The translations under genes were made by a program, and so were the position numbers. This document shows, piece after piece, positions 35,401 through 47,502 of a DNA stretch of 64,000 bases (position 1 is the stretch's first letter; each line of letters begins with the position of its first letter). The stretch is from NCBI GenBank assembly GCA_963682175.1, contig OY821775.1, forward strand, positions 12,992,501-13,056,500. Direction: 5' to 3'. The notes under the pieces were generated by a model. It made no database searches and had not been told where the DNA came from. It saw only the letters and a program-made list of their open reading frames with translations. The DNA comes from Triglochin maritima. Lineage: Eukaryota; Streptophyta; Magnoliopsida; Alismatales; Juncaginaceae.

Positions 35401-36659
35401 TTGGCCGATATGTGTAAAGTTTCAGGTTGTCATGTCTGGTGAATGTAAAATTTTGAGTTGTTTTGGCAACTTCGGTCGAAAGGCCGGTGAGAAGGGAGTT
35501 ACGTATAGCATGGATGATCAGCCCTCTAGCATTGCGGTGGAATGTTGGAAGGGAAGGAACCTGATCAGATTTTCTAGCAAAAGGTTTCCACCAAATTGGA
35601 TTTGGGGGGTAGCAGGTTGTGATGTCATTGGGTGGTCTTCCTGATCGGAATTAATTCTGGTTTTGTACTTGGGGCATAATATTTTTGCAGATGCCTTGTC
35701 ACATTGGGGTGGTCTTATGTAACTCACGAGTTTAGCTTTTCTTCCCTCTAGGTTCTACATTTTGTACACTGTGGACTTGTTTTTGTTTCTTGTTTTTCCT
35801 TGTATTTGCTCTTAGTTTACTGATCAAAAGAAGTGTTAATACCGTCGGAAGCAGATCTTTAGTTTCCTTTTAAGTAAAACAGGGAGTGCAATGTTTCACT
35901 TATTCCTATCAATACTTGCAGGTTGGTCAATTTGCAAATTGTCTGATTGAGGCTCGAAATAATTTGCAACACAAGTATGTGATGTTGGTCTTTATTTTGT
36001 AACATGTTTCTTTCTCTGAGCAATTGATACTCATGTTTTCTTGTCATATTTTTGCATTAGATCTGTGACCGTCCAACGGAAATTCACAATTACGAAGGCA
36101 CTGCTCCACAAAGCCAACAAATCGTCCTTTGGTCGTCTTTGTCAGCAGGTTCTAGAAATAACATTGTTACCTACTACTGTAAGATGATTGTTGTTTGTCG
36201 ATGCTAACGTTCTTAAAGCATATTTGTCGGTACTATTACTTGTAGATTTGCAAACTAGAGACAGAACAAAAGAGACTAGAAGAAGATGCACTTGTTTATA
36301 ATCGTCTCCAGGAACAATTGAAGCTTTCACCTGCTTTTAGAACGGTATAGAGATGAAATTTTCTTGGATTAAATGCATTTTCGTTCCAACTTCCTAGTTC
36401 TAATTTGTTTCTTAATCCTTTACAGATGCTTGAAATAAGGGCGCAAATGGAATCAAAAGTCAACCAAGAGAAGCAAATGAAAGCCATAGAGTCTGACATT
36501 TCTGAAATATCATTTGAAGAGCTCCTAGCCAAAGAGAAGAAAGATCCGTTCTGGTAAAAAAATCTTTTCCTCTGACCTTTTCTTTACATAGAGTTTCAGT
36601 AATAATCAACAACTTTTCCTTTCAGGCAAAGACATAAGTTGCGGTCTTGTGTAAACTGA
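32496..36659 (+). CDS. Unrecognised single-pass membrane/coiled-coil protein, 234 aa
   Basis: Six exons, all GT-AG and in phase: 32496-32798, 35922-35974, 36061-36148, 36246-36344, 36426-36553, 36626-36659. Residues 7-25 are a hydrophobic segment (LSLCGALLFLLALLLLARW), a signal anchor or membrane helix at the extreme N-terminus. Residues 33-46 are a dense Arg/Lys run, which would favour a cytosolic C-terminus, and residues 59-64 are six Glu. From about residue 100 on the protein is helix-prone and charged (EARNNLQHK, ETEQKRLEEDALVYNRLQEQ, MESKVNQEKQMKAIESDI), with likely coiled coil, ending FWQRHKLRSCVN. I do not recognise the family by name. The leader is CT-rich (32440-32490). Intron 1 is 3.1 kb; the others are short. 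Splicing and frame are clean, so the gene looks functional. Confidence 0.82.
34790..35080 (+). other. Possible LINE relic in intron 1
   Basis: Broken frames with a KDVWLG / FPLSF pattern resembling the segment after reverse transcriptase of plant L1 elements. Multiple stops. Weak support. Confidence 0.3.
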
Positions 36660-37080
36660 AGAGGCTTAACAACTTGACACCACATACCTGTAGATTTGCT
36701 TTATTGGAGTGGAGGCTTCATGTTTAGCCCCCACATCTCTCTTCTTTTCTTGAAAGCTAATTGACCAACCACGCTCACAACCAATCTCCTGGAAAGGAAG
36801 AGAGGATGTATAATCATATGTCCACCTTTTTGTAGTGTAATGACCAGCGTAGTAGTTGTATATACACGGGTTGAGAGTTGAGACTTGTTTCTTCATCAGT
36901 CATACTCCATAGCAAATACTTACTCCATGGGTTTGCTATGGAGTTTTTTTAGCCTGAGATTTATTGCGATAATAGAAATATGCGATATTGATGTTATACA
37001 TCATGATTAGATAATACATGAATAACTAGAGAAGTGCCTCGAACAGTCTAACATCGATGCCACAAGGTAGGATTTCTCTG
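36660..37080 (+). other. 3' flank of the 32496 gene
   Basis: Presumed 3' untranslated region and spacer. No clear polyadenylation signal and no other feature seen. Confidence 0.4.
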
Positions 37081-37390
37081 GGCTATCAAAAGAAAACATA
37101 AAGCTACTTATCCCAAATCCGAGGGAGATGAGAGAGAGAGTGGGTGAGAGAGAGTTCTGTCTCCGGCCAAGGGAGACCTATCGTCATGAAAGTGATTCCC
37201 ATAACCAATTTCACCATCAAGGAAATTGCTACCAAGGAAGGTCCCATGTAAGGTTGCCCAGGTTTCAAAGGAAAAGATGGACTAGTAGAGAGATACAACG
37301 ATACAGAGTTTGGTTAAGAGAGATGAGGAAAGGAGGTTGGAGGAGGAAAATTTCAGAATAATTGCACTCGGTCAAGATCGTTGAGGACCC

Positions 37391-40300
37391 TTGCCTTCCA
37401 CTTTGAGGAACTCAGGTAACATCCCAGCCTTGGGTGCTAACGCAGTTCCTATTGGTGGAGGTGTCGGAGGGTCAGGAAATCGGCCCACATCTACCTATGT
37501 CCAATCCTATGCCGACATCCAGAATAATGATGTCAGTAAGGTTAATGGTTCTAGAGGAAGGATCTCAAATAACAAGGCAAAAGGGAAAGTACATCCAAGA
37601 GAGAACAAAATCACATGCCTTAAGTGTTTCGATTCCGGTCATAAGGCAATTGAATGTTGGTGTGTCGACGATGTCGTGGAGGGGGTCACCGGGAGAAAGT
37701 GTGCACCAAAGGCTTGAATAATCCCACGTTATGGATCCCAAAGAAGAACAATGCAAGACCATCACATACGATCCTCCTGCCGGTGAATTTGAATCCAATG
37801 GTCATACTGTTTCATGCTGAAAGGAGCCTAAGTGATTAATAGTTCCGAGTCTGAATTGCACATCAAATCCAATGGCCAAACCTATATTCTCACTCATCGG
37901 AACAATGGAGAAGTGGACAGGCGAAAGCTGAAGGAATGGCTCAAGCGTGAGGTTGACATGTCGATCAATGTTATTCAGTGGCTTGATGGTTATGAATTAA
38001 TTAAGACAACGAAGGACATTGCTGGGGAAATCATGGCTCGAGATTGTGCCATGATTGAAGGCGTACAAATAACTTTCTCACCATGGGACGTTCTGTCTTG
38101 CAATTGAAGTGGTGGGTGTTCCAATAGGGGTTAGACTTGGGATCAAAAACCTCCCGCACTACTACTAGAAAGAATAAATTTTCAAACAAATCACCAAGGA
38201 GTTTGGGGTATTCTTAAAGGTGGAGGAGATAACTCAGTCCTTTGCACAATTAAACTTGGCGTGGATCCATCTGGTGGCATGGGACAAAAAAATCCCTCAA
38301 AAGAAAATGATTATCTTAGATGAAATCCCTTTACTTCTAACCTTTATGATTGATGGAACAAGAGATGTGGCTGCAAACCCTGAGCCTTGCCTGACCATCG
38401 ACGAATGATTAGTAGCATATCATGCATCATATTCATGTTATATATCCTTTATTTCACTCACAATATTGTGTTACTCGAGTTGTTGTTTGTAGTGTTTCAG
38501 GAGTTAGTTAATAAAGAAGAGGAAAAGAGCAAAATGACCTAAATGTAGCAAGTATGGACTGATTTGGAAGGTTCTGGACCTATTTGTAATGCACAAGGAC
38601 TGGATCGCAAATCAAGAAGAACCCAAGTGAAAACCCAGAAAGACCTGATTGTGAAATGCAAAGTATCGTGACACATGACTTGAACCAAATCAATATTTCG
38701 CCAAATAAACTCAAATCGGTTCACGCCAGCAAACCAAGACTTCACCCCATGTGTCAAATGATGAAATCAAACGGGACACAAAATTTCAGCCCGATCAGAG
38801 CCATTTGATCCGCCACTGGCGTATCAAAATGGTCCAAATGAGTTGAAACTTCGGTCGTAGGTCGAATATTTGGTTTGGAGCATTCCTGGACTATCTGATG
38901 TGATTTAGAGTCGTCCGATTATTCCCAGATTAATCTTAACCATGTATTAGTCTATATATACCATTGTAATTCCTCCTCTCCACCTCTTCTTCCTCCTTCT
39001 CCCATTAGAGTAAGTTTTAGTTTCCCGTTTTAGTAGTGTAATAAGGGGGTTGGAGAGGAGCAAACTTTGTATTTTTATTTCTTAATATAGTTTTGTTCTT
39101 GTTCTTTACTTTAATGTCTTTGCTTTGATGCGATTTCTTTTATGTTGTTTGCTTAATCTTGTTTTCAGTTATTTACATTATGGGTTATTATTGTTTTTAA
39201 TGCTTTCTTTAGTGTAGGGATGAGTAGATAGTAGACCATCTCCATTGGGTGGAGAAGAAGGTGATTGATCATATGATGGATTAATGTGTGTGTTAATCTT
39301 AATCCTTTGAGCCTTACATGATTTCCATAACCATCTAATGGGTTTCACTCTTATGTTTGATGTGTTAATGCTCTTGAATGAAGCATAGCACATGTTTAGA
39401 TTAGTATGCTTATTTTATGGGGAATGATGATGTTAGGATAAAGATGGAGTGAAAGAAGGGAACAAGACATGTGCATGCATGTGCTCATGTTGACTTTATC
39501 CAAATTAATGACTTGTATGTTTTAATGATTATGATAAATCTTATTTCATGTGGAGACATAGTTGGATTAGAGTCATTTTGCATGTGAACATATTAGCTTC
39601 ATTTCAATTATTGTCTTGTATGTTTTAATGATAAGGTTTTATTATATTTTATGTGGAGACAAAGTTGAAATTGAGTTTTATGGATTTCATGTATGACATG
39701 TTTTGATGAGCACATTTGAACACACACTACACTACACCACACATTTTTCATATTCACATTCTTTCTCTACCCCCGAGGGGTTTAGTTTTATTGCTTATTT
39801 TCTGATTTCTTTTGCATTGTAGTGTAGTTTCGACTTCAAACACTTTTCTTTTCCCACTCGAGTATCACGAATCTGAGTCGCGCACACTCCTTGTGGATCG
39901 ACCCGTGCTTGCCACTGCTTCAACGCGGCCGTGCACTTGCGGTATTTTAACTGATTCAATCAACAACGAACCATCGTCGGAATCACCAAAAATGAAGGAA
40001 GTTGGACAGTCGCAAGAGGTGAAGGTGGGGAATACCAATCGACATTGGGAGTCTACCGAGGAGACCGTGGGTGCAGTGGCCAACGTAGAAAGTAGCATGC
40101 TCTTTAATGTGGAGGGGGAAGACGAGGAGACGTATTGGGAGAATTCTCTACCACTGCATGCTGATATGGTTGAAGGAGATGACCATATGGGAACCCTAAA
40201 TAAAAGCATACACGTCCACATAAATGAACCAGTATGTGGTGGATCCGTATATCCAACTTGCATAAATGTAGAGTCAACTTCTAAGTTGGACCTGACTAAT

Positions 40301-41299
40301 TTGGCCCATTACACGAAGCAAAACGAAATAAGTGACTCAGAATTGCTCCACCCAAGCCCGATCATTTTTTCACCTAATTTGCTCGACCATAACAATGATC
40401 GCCTTCCTATGCCACCAAAAAGATCATCCCCCCAGTCCCAATCTCAGCTAGCCTTCCCAATCTCCCCTGTTAGTCCCTCTGATTTCAGCCCCTAATCCCA
40501 AAGCATGTGGACATTCCAGCTTCGTTCCTGAGGCCGAAGCTGTTAAATGTGTGTAATTGCGGAGTAGATGACCCTGAGGCTTCCCCCCAGCCTAACCCTC
40601 CGGATACATCGATTCCATCAACTATTTGGATACCATCATCCATTTCCTCTGTTCCAAGTTGCCAGGGAAGCAATACAAACTTGGGACAAACTTTGGTGGT
40701 AAGTTCGGGTCCGAATCAACAATGGTATGGTCTCTTGGGCTCTTCCCAATCCTTATTTCTATTCCCATCCATTGATCGATCTAATCCTTTGCTAGCTTTC
40801 CCTTTATTGTTGAATCCTATCTCGTGACGTCTTTTCCCCTAGTTGGTGATGATGACCATGGTAAATTTTCTCAACCCACTTTGGAGGAGGATATGGTGGA
40901 TGGAGCTGGGGGGAAAGTTTTGATAAGTGAAATGGCCAATGGTAATGGGACTGACTTTCGGGTAGAGTTGGCCGCAAATAGTTTGAAGTCGGGATATAAC
41001 GAAAATATGGGTGCAAGAGACGACGATGGGGTGGGTGGTGACTAGTCTAAAATGATAGATCAAATCTAGAAGTTGGGAATAGCTTTGGAGTAGAGGAAAA
41101 CTTTTCAATAGTGCAGTTCGATACTGATAGGCCTAATGGAAAGGGAAATCATGGAGAGACATTAACTGTAGTGTTTCCGGAATCAGATGTTAACCAATCA
41201 GGGATTATTGGGAATGATGAAGTGGAATGGACTAATGCTCTAAAATCTGTGGCTCATTTACTCGCGGTGCGGGTGGACAAATATCCAGAATTAACCTAA
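37391..41299 (+). pseudogene. LINE ORF1 (gag-like), broken
   Basis: A CX2CX4HX4C knuckle (CLKCFDSGHKAIEC) at about 37615-37660, then a segment at 37832-38107 (LKEWLKREVDMSINVIQWLD) resembling the domain of plant LINE ORF1 proteins. The frame at 38220-38405 (ending CLTIDE) continues exactly after the solo LTR at 39971 (PSSESPKMKEVG) when one copy of the ACGAA duplication is removed. The rest, 39971-41299, is low-complexity and has several stops. The knuckle appears before the conserved domain, the reverse of the usual order, which may mean rearrangement. Confidence 0.65.
38406..39965 (+). mobile_element. Solo gypsy (Athila-like) LTR, plus orientation
   Basis: 1560 bp, TGATTAG...AATCAACA, flanked by exact ACGAA (38401-38405 and 39966-39970). 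Its end resembles the family at 3659-11956 (CCGTGCACTTGCGGTATTTT against GCAAGTGCAC...GGTATAAAT in the other orientation), and so does its start (GATTAGTAGCATATCATGCA). It is a diverged relative. No PBS or internal sequence is attached. Confidence 0.88.
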
Positions 41300-41475
41300 A
41301 AATTCATCAAGTCCATTAGATTTAAGGAATCCAAAAGTGACTCACTTGGGATACACACACCTCATAAGAATAAGTTGAGGGGATTTACGGAACTTTGTGA
41401 TCTTGGACCCATTTTAGATCCCACAACCACTGGAGGTTGGAGAATGAAAAACAATGGGAAAAATTCAGTTTCCAA

Positions 41476-42243
41476 ATGAAGTTAATTTCTTGGAATCTAA
41501 GAGGTTTGAGGGATTGCGATAAAAGAAGACCGCTTAAGGAATTTTGGGTAAAGTATAAGTAATGGATCATGACAATTCAGGAGTCAAAATTTCTAACGGG
41601 TGACCTTAGAACCGTTATTCTCATTGGGAGGGATAGGAATATCTGATTTGTTGATAATGGTTCAATTGGGGCCTTAGGTGGCTTAATCACTTTCTGGAAC
41701 AATAATAAGCTTAATTTGGTTGACCAATGGATTGTGGATTTTTCTATCTCGCTTCATTTTACGTGTGTTCCTTCGGACTTTGAGTTTATTTTCACCAATG
41801 TTTATGGCCATTATGAGGACAATCGAATGGGTGATTTTTTTGCCGAACTTAACCAATTCGGGTCTCTCAATTTACAAAACCATGGGTAATCGGGAGTGAC
41901 TATAACATTACAAGATTTACTTTCGAAAGGACCTCGACTATTAGGCGTGGGAGATCTATGATAATTTTTTCAAACATTATCAATGACCTCGATCTAATTG
42001 ACCTTCCTCTGTCCAATCAAAATTTCACATGGTCCAACTTTAGGGATGTTCCCGCGCTTTCCAAATTGGACAGATTCCTGGTGAGCACCGAGTGTGACAT
42101 GGTGTTTCCTTTTTCTGCGGTTGTGGGGTTACCTCGCGTCATTTTTTGATCATGTACCTATTTGCCTTGACACAAAGTGTCCTAATTGGGGTCTTGTTCC
42201 TTTTCGTTTTGAAAAAAATGTGGTTTGGAAAAAATGTCCTTAT
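41476..42243 (+). pseudogene. LINE ORF2 endonuclease (APE-type), broken
   Basis: Starts MKLISWNLRGLRD, the typical start of plant L1 ORF2. It continues with GGLITFWNN, FTNVYGHYEDNR, DLPLSNQNFTWSN and FDHVPICLD (the SDHxPI block with S changed to F). At least four stops and a frame change. Interrupted at 42252. Confidence 0.8.
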
Positions 42244-42447
42244 TAAAAAAAGGGAACTACTAAACGTCGCCCCAAAACTACTTAAATCGCCCCTTGAAAT
42301 TACCAAATTGCCCTTAACAATATATTTAATACTCATATCGTCCCGTGTCTTTAAACAAGGTTTTTGACTCAGTTTTACTAACATTCCTAATACCAACACC
42401 ACGAAAATGTCTGGCGAAACACCTAGATCAGGCGAAGTAACGGAGAC

Positions 42448-42690
42448 AGATTTTTTTTTCCGACTCGGGCGTCTGGCTAAGACGCTTGCACCATCGTGGA
42501 GGCGTCTGGCTAAGACGCATCCACCATGGTTGAGGCGGTTTAGCCAGACGCCTCCACGATGGTACAGGCGTCTTAGCTAGACGCCTCTACCATGGTCTAA
42601 GCGTCTAGCTAAGACGCCTTAACCATGGTGGAGGCGTCTTAGCCAGACGCCTCCACGATGGTACAGACGTCTTAGCCAGACGTCCTGTTT
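42448..42690. repeat. ~30-bp palindromic modules
   Basis: About eight modules alternating GCGTCTGGCTAAGACGC and CTCCACCATGGTGGAG-like blocks, on both strands. Each block is itself self-complementary. Confidence 0.85.
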
Positions 42691-43169
42691 TTTTTTAATT
42701 TTTTTGTCAAATTAAAATTATACGGTGTGTTATCTCAAATTATTTGACGTTTCTTTGCAAGTTTTCGGTGGTAACTGATCGGATTACAATGAGTTTTTTT
42801 GCAAGTGATGAAGATTCAAAAAAATTCCAGATCCAACATTTTTTAAGTTCCAAAATCCCCCAGTGGTAAAACATCCTGACTTACAAATACCACCTCGACA
42901 GGTCGTTCGGGGGTCTCGCTCCCCGATGAGCGAGCGGCATTCCACCTCGCCGGTGAGGTGGCGGGAGTGGCAAGGGGGCAGCGCCCCATGGAAATTTTTT
43001 GGATTTTGAAATTGTTGGATCTCGAAATTTTTGAATTTTCGGTGTACCGAAGGGGTATCGGTCATCCGAATATAGTAATTATTAACTTATTAATTAATTA
43101 ATTTAACAATTATCTAAATTTATAATCAATTATCTTTTTTAAAAAATAATAAAAATAAAAAATAAAAAT

Positions 43170-43396
43170 TACGGGCGTCCGACGGAGCCGCCCCCACGTA
43201 GGAGGGGGCGTCTGGCTAAGACGCCTCCCCCATGGGGAGGCGTCTTACACAGACGCCTGTCCCATGGGCGGAGCGTCTGGGTAAAACGCCTCCCCGATGG
43301 GTAAGGCGTCTGGGTAAAACGCCTCCCCCATGGGGGAGGCATCTTAGCCAGACGCCCCCTCCTACGTGGGGGCGGCTCCGTCGGACGCCCGTAATT
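43170..43396. repeat. Large GC-rich inverted repeat (hairpin)
   Basis: TACGGGCGTCCGACGGAGCC at the left pairs with GGCTCCGTCGGACGCCCGTA at the right. The arms extend inward about 65 bp (GCCCCCACGTAGGAGGGGGC and beyond) with few mismatches. The ~95-bp centre repeats the GCGTCTGG...CCCATGGG modules. The proline/arginine-rich ORF here is a repeat artefact. Confidence 0.9.
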
Positions 43397-43699
43397 TATT
43401 ATTATTTACTATTATTTTTTATTAAAAAGATGTTAGATATTTTACGAGATTCGAGTACACTGGGGCGTCCGTTGGTTCATTAATGACTTCCAAAACATTA
43501 TTTTTTATGATTATAAGAGGAATATGAAGAGAGATGTGTGATAGGAGGGTAAAATGTCGCATTATAGCAGTAGAAATGAGAGAAGGGCAAAATGGTAATT
43601 TCAAGGGGCGATTTAAGTAATTTTGGGGCGATGTTTAGCAATTCAGTAAAAAAATTGAGGGATGGTGGAAAATGGTGCACCCGAAGAAGAATAAAATCT

Positions 43700-46576
43700 T
43701 GACCTTAACTTTGAAGTTAAAATTTGATTTGTTGATATTGCAAAAAATATAAACATGCATCTCTTAATTTTGAAAAATTGTCTAGTGCAAGTCCTATGTA
43801 AAAATCCTCTCATATGTATGCAAATACATAGAAATAGAAATTTGACTTTCACATATATATAAGCCCCTGTGATTGAATAATAATAATATACACATTCATT
43901 AATTCATTCACACGTGACTTCTTCGTAACATACGAACTCACATATCCCTGCATTAGAGAACTCGAGCAACGCATGTACATATACTATATATTACTCGATT
44001 TAGTTTATCGTGCATCTCTAAATCAAACAATTCTAAAATCATTTGAAATCCATAAAAATGATTTTATGCATCCATAGTTCAATAAACAAAACATTTGAAC
44101 CGCTGTCTATCCAATTTCCAAAAATAAAAATTTAAAGAAAGATAAACATATGCATTTTTCGTTTTGTCGATTCCTTATAAAATAATCATTTAATTAAAAA
44201 CGAATTTTTTATATATTATACATAAGTCTAAATTTTAATTCTAACATTCACATGATGTGTTTCAAAACATTTAAAACTATCAAAAGAATCAATTAGAATT
44301 AAATCAACAAAACTATCGGAAAACTCGAAAAAGACAGAACATGAATTGTTTCGATTGTAGATGGTAAACTAAAATTAATTATATAGTCTAATCATTGAAA
44401 ATATGAACCTGGATCTGATACCACTGAAGGATTTCGTGTCCCTATGTATGTATATATTTAAAAATAATAATACAACATACAAGAACGATTTCATATTTTC
44501 AACATTTTTATGTACATTACTTTGTGTTTATTCTAATATCATGCAATCCTACATATATTAAAATAAATCACAAAGAGAGAATCATACCTAAAGGTTCTCT
44601 AAAACCCTTTGAAGATCCGAAGTCGCGTTGCCCGTTGAATCGCCCGCCGATTCGCCTCCAAGTGTTCACCAAACTCTAAACAAGATTAGAGAGAAAAGAG
44701 TTAGTCAATCAATCTCTAATAATGCTTAGAATCTAGCTAATAACCCATCTTTGAGATCCTGAGATTTCTATCTCCCAAACTCAAAATTAATAAGAGATTT
44801 TCGTGGTGATTAGATGAGAGATTAATGAGATAAAGAATTTTTGCATTAACATAAACAAGTAGGAGGAGGGGTGCTTTTATAGTCTCCCAAAACATCCTTA
44901 TCAAGAACTATTCCTTAGTCATGATCTCTTGTTTATTCTCTCCTAAAATTAATCTCTAATTGCCACATAAGCATCCTCTAAAACGTTTTAATTAAATCTG
45001 GAATTAATCCACCCATGATCTAATTAATCTCTTAATAATTCAGGCAGAAATCGCACTGTTCGGTTGACCGAGAATTTTTTTTCGGTTAACCGAACCATTC
45101 GGTTGTAACACGTGTTCGGTGCATCGTAAGCTAGACAGTTGACCGAATCCGCATGAGAATAATTCTCTGGAAAATTTTGGACAAACCACGTCTTCTCTTC
45201 GGTCTATCGATGACTCACCAAAATTTCTCCTGGAGCATAGTCATCGGATGACCGTATCATCTTCGGTCTACCGAAAATACTTTTTCTCGGTTGACCGTTC
45301 ACACTCGATTAACCAAACACGATTGTCCAAACACTCTAGACAATTTTGGTCAACCAATTGTGCTTACCCCTTCCCCATTCGGTTAACCGACCCGAAGATT
45401 CCTCGGTCGACCGAACCCTGAACGATTCACCGTGTTTGACCCCGATTTTGCCTTTGTCAAATTTTGGATTTATTTCCAACAAAATTTGATCTTTTGGGGT
45501 TTTTAGCAAATTCATATCTTATGTAATATTATTACACCCCATAATATATACACCTCATATGAATTTATTATGATTCTAATTATGTCAATTCTCATGACAT
45601 ATTGATTTTATTCGTTCACCACATGTGTCTCATTTTCATATGAAACCCAACACATCATATGAACTTAAAATCAAGTCTATTGTTTCCCAGTTTTGTGGTG
45701 TGACCTATAGGAGGATCTAAGTCAAATTGGCATCGATATTAAACACTTAATATCTCAAACTATAAGCGGTATCTAGCTACACATTATAGTTACCCAATTA
45801 GCATAGATGTCTTTGTTCCACCCGAACCAAAACACTATCCATTTAGTGATGTAAGTGCATCACTTGTGTCCGTCCCTTGCCTCATGATATTAAGAATATA
45901 TACAAAGTAGAAATGTGTCACATTTGTATTATATTCATTTCTTGATCTCTTTAAGCTAATTATAACTGTGTAACTTAACTCAAGTTACATTGTGCATATT
46001 ATAATTTTGCTTTATCAATGACCCACTAATATCATCACTGAATTAAGAGGGACAATGATAATCATTTGACTAGCTATCTTTTCCAGCACAAGTCATGTTC
46101 AACTAACTATTGCTTTTATCACTATACTCATTGATAGTTTTTGACAATAATCAAATTAAGCACTTCTTGAGTGAAAAAATATAAGTCTCATATCTTAGGA
46201 TCTAAGACACTGTAAAACATTAATGACACGAAACACAATTCTATAATGTTTTACTTGTTAGGTCTATTCAATATATAAAAGTAATATTTTCCTCTTTTAT
46301 ATACTCGTGTCATCAATTATTTGTAGAGCTACAACAATCGATGACCAACACGACAATCTTATCTCGGTGATTAATGTTCCATGTTAATTACCATGACTGT
46401 GAATAACTTTGATTTATGTAAACCATTATCTTTTAGAGCTCTACGGTTAAGGACCAAGTGTCTCTTCATTAACAATTCCAAAAGACGAATATCATAATCA
46501 AGGAACAAAATGTTTGCACATCCAATTCATAATAATTGACATATAAAAGTAAAACTTTTAGAACACATTCCTTTCA
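43700..46576 (-). mobile_element. Copia C: 5' LTR, PBS and short internal stub, minus
   Basis: LTR 46576-44425 (2152 bp; TGAAAGGAATG...AAATCCTTCA), then the primer site 44423-44411 (TGGTATCAGATCC on the minus strand, tRNA-iMet type) and ~700 bp of AT-rich internal leader down to about 43700, where LINE-like sequence resumes. No coding region or 3' LTR. The left border is not exact. Confidence 0.85.
45055..45430. repeat. CGGTYRACCG palindrome cluster in LTR C
   Basis: Degenerate copies including CGGTTGACCG, CGGTTAACCG, CGGTCTACCG and CGGTCGACCG, the counterpart of 27040-27440. Confidence 0.85.
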
Positions 46577-46599
46577 GTCATGACTATCTGTTAATTGGA

Positions 46600-47040
46600 A
46601 TAAATCCTCCGTGACAGGTATAAATATGGGGAATGAGGAAATTTCCGACCGAGCAAACATGCTTGGGTGTAAAGTTGAGACTTTCCTATGTAAATACCTA
46701 GGGCTACCTTTGTCACCCAAGAAAATTCGTAAACAAGATTGGGACCCGATTTTGGAAAGAATGGACCTTAGACTTGCAGGCTGGAAAAGAAAGTTGTTGT
46801 CTTGGGGGGGGGGGTAGATTGACATTTATCCAATCTGTTTTGACTAATTTGCGTATATATTTTATGTCAATCTTTATGGTTCCAACGAGTGTGGCAAAGA
46901 AAATGAGTAGGTTACAAAGGAACTTCCTCTGGAAAGGAGGAAAAGGTGAGAAAACACAGGTTACCCTCTTGTCCCATGGAAAATTGTGTGTCAACCAAAA
47001 TCGAGGGGAGGCCTGAGTTTCGAGATATTAAGTCTTTTAA
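46600..47040 (+). pseudogene. LINE reverse transcriptase, late region
   Basis: KYLGLPLSPKKIRKQDWDPI, then LAGWKRKLLSWGG, RLTFIQSVLTNLRIYFMSIF and RLQRNFLWKGG: the thumb-side sequence of plant L1 reverse transcriptases. A G11 run near 46804 shifts the frame. Confidence 0.85.
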
Positions 47041-47502
47041 CCAAGCTTTGTTAGGTAAATGAGTTTGGAGATTTTCTGGTCCGCCTGACCTAGATCCACC
47101 TTTGAGGAAACGTTTAATCCGTGATAAATACTACCGTGACTCTTCTGAATGGTTTCGTACTCATATCAAAACTACTAAAGGTCTATGGAATGATATTCTT
47201 GAAGGGGAGGTTGTGTTACAATTGAGAATGAGGTGTGGGGTGGGAAATGTGAAGGTTATTAGGTTCTGGATAGATAGATGGGTTGGCCAGTCTTCACTTA
47301 TGGTAACTTTTCCCCTACTCTACAGGCTAGTGGTGGATAAGGAGGCGTGAGTTGCTGATTTACTTTCATGGCAGGATTTGTCACCAACTTAGAACTTAGT
47401 CTTCTCCCGGTCCCTCACAGATCGGGAATCCTCTCAATTTTGTTCTCTTTTGAGCTTGTTAAATGAGTTTTCTTTCTCCATTACTGGAGCCGACTCTCTT
47501 AT

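Larger units (their letters stand above)
42252..43646. mobile_element. MULE-like non-autonomous element with palindromic core
   Basis: The end GGGAACTACTAAACGTCGCC and the inverted right end (CTGAATTGCTAAACATCGCC) lead into matching arms (CCTTGAAATTACCA, TTGCCCTT). Flanked by TAAAAAAA (42244-42251 and 43647-43654), in A-rich sequence, so the duplication is only suggestive. LINE coding continues on the far side (KKIEGWWKMV). No transposase. Confidence 0.75.

Noticed and set aside
43232..43483. Arg/Pro-rich ORF of 83 codons
   Set aside because: It is the translation of the GCGTCTGG/CCCATGGG palindromic modules and the hairpin arm, with no support as a gene.
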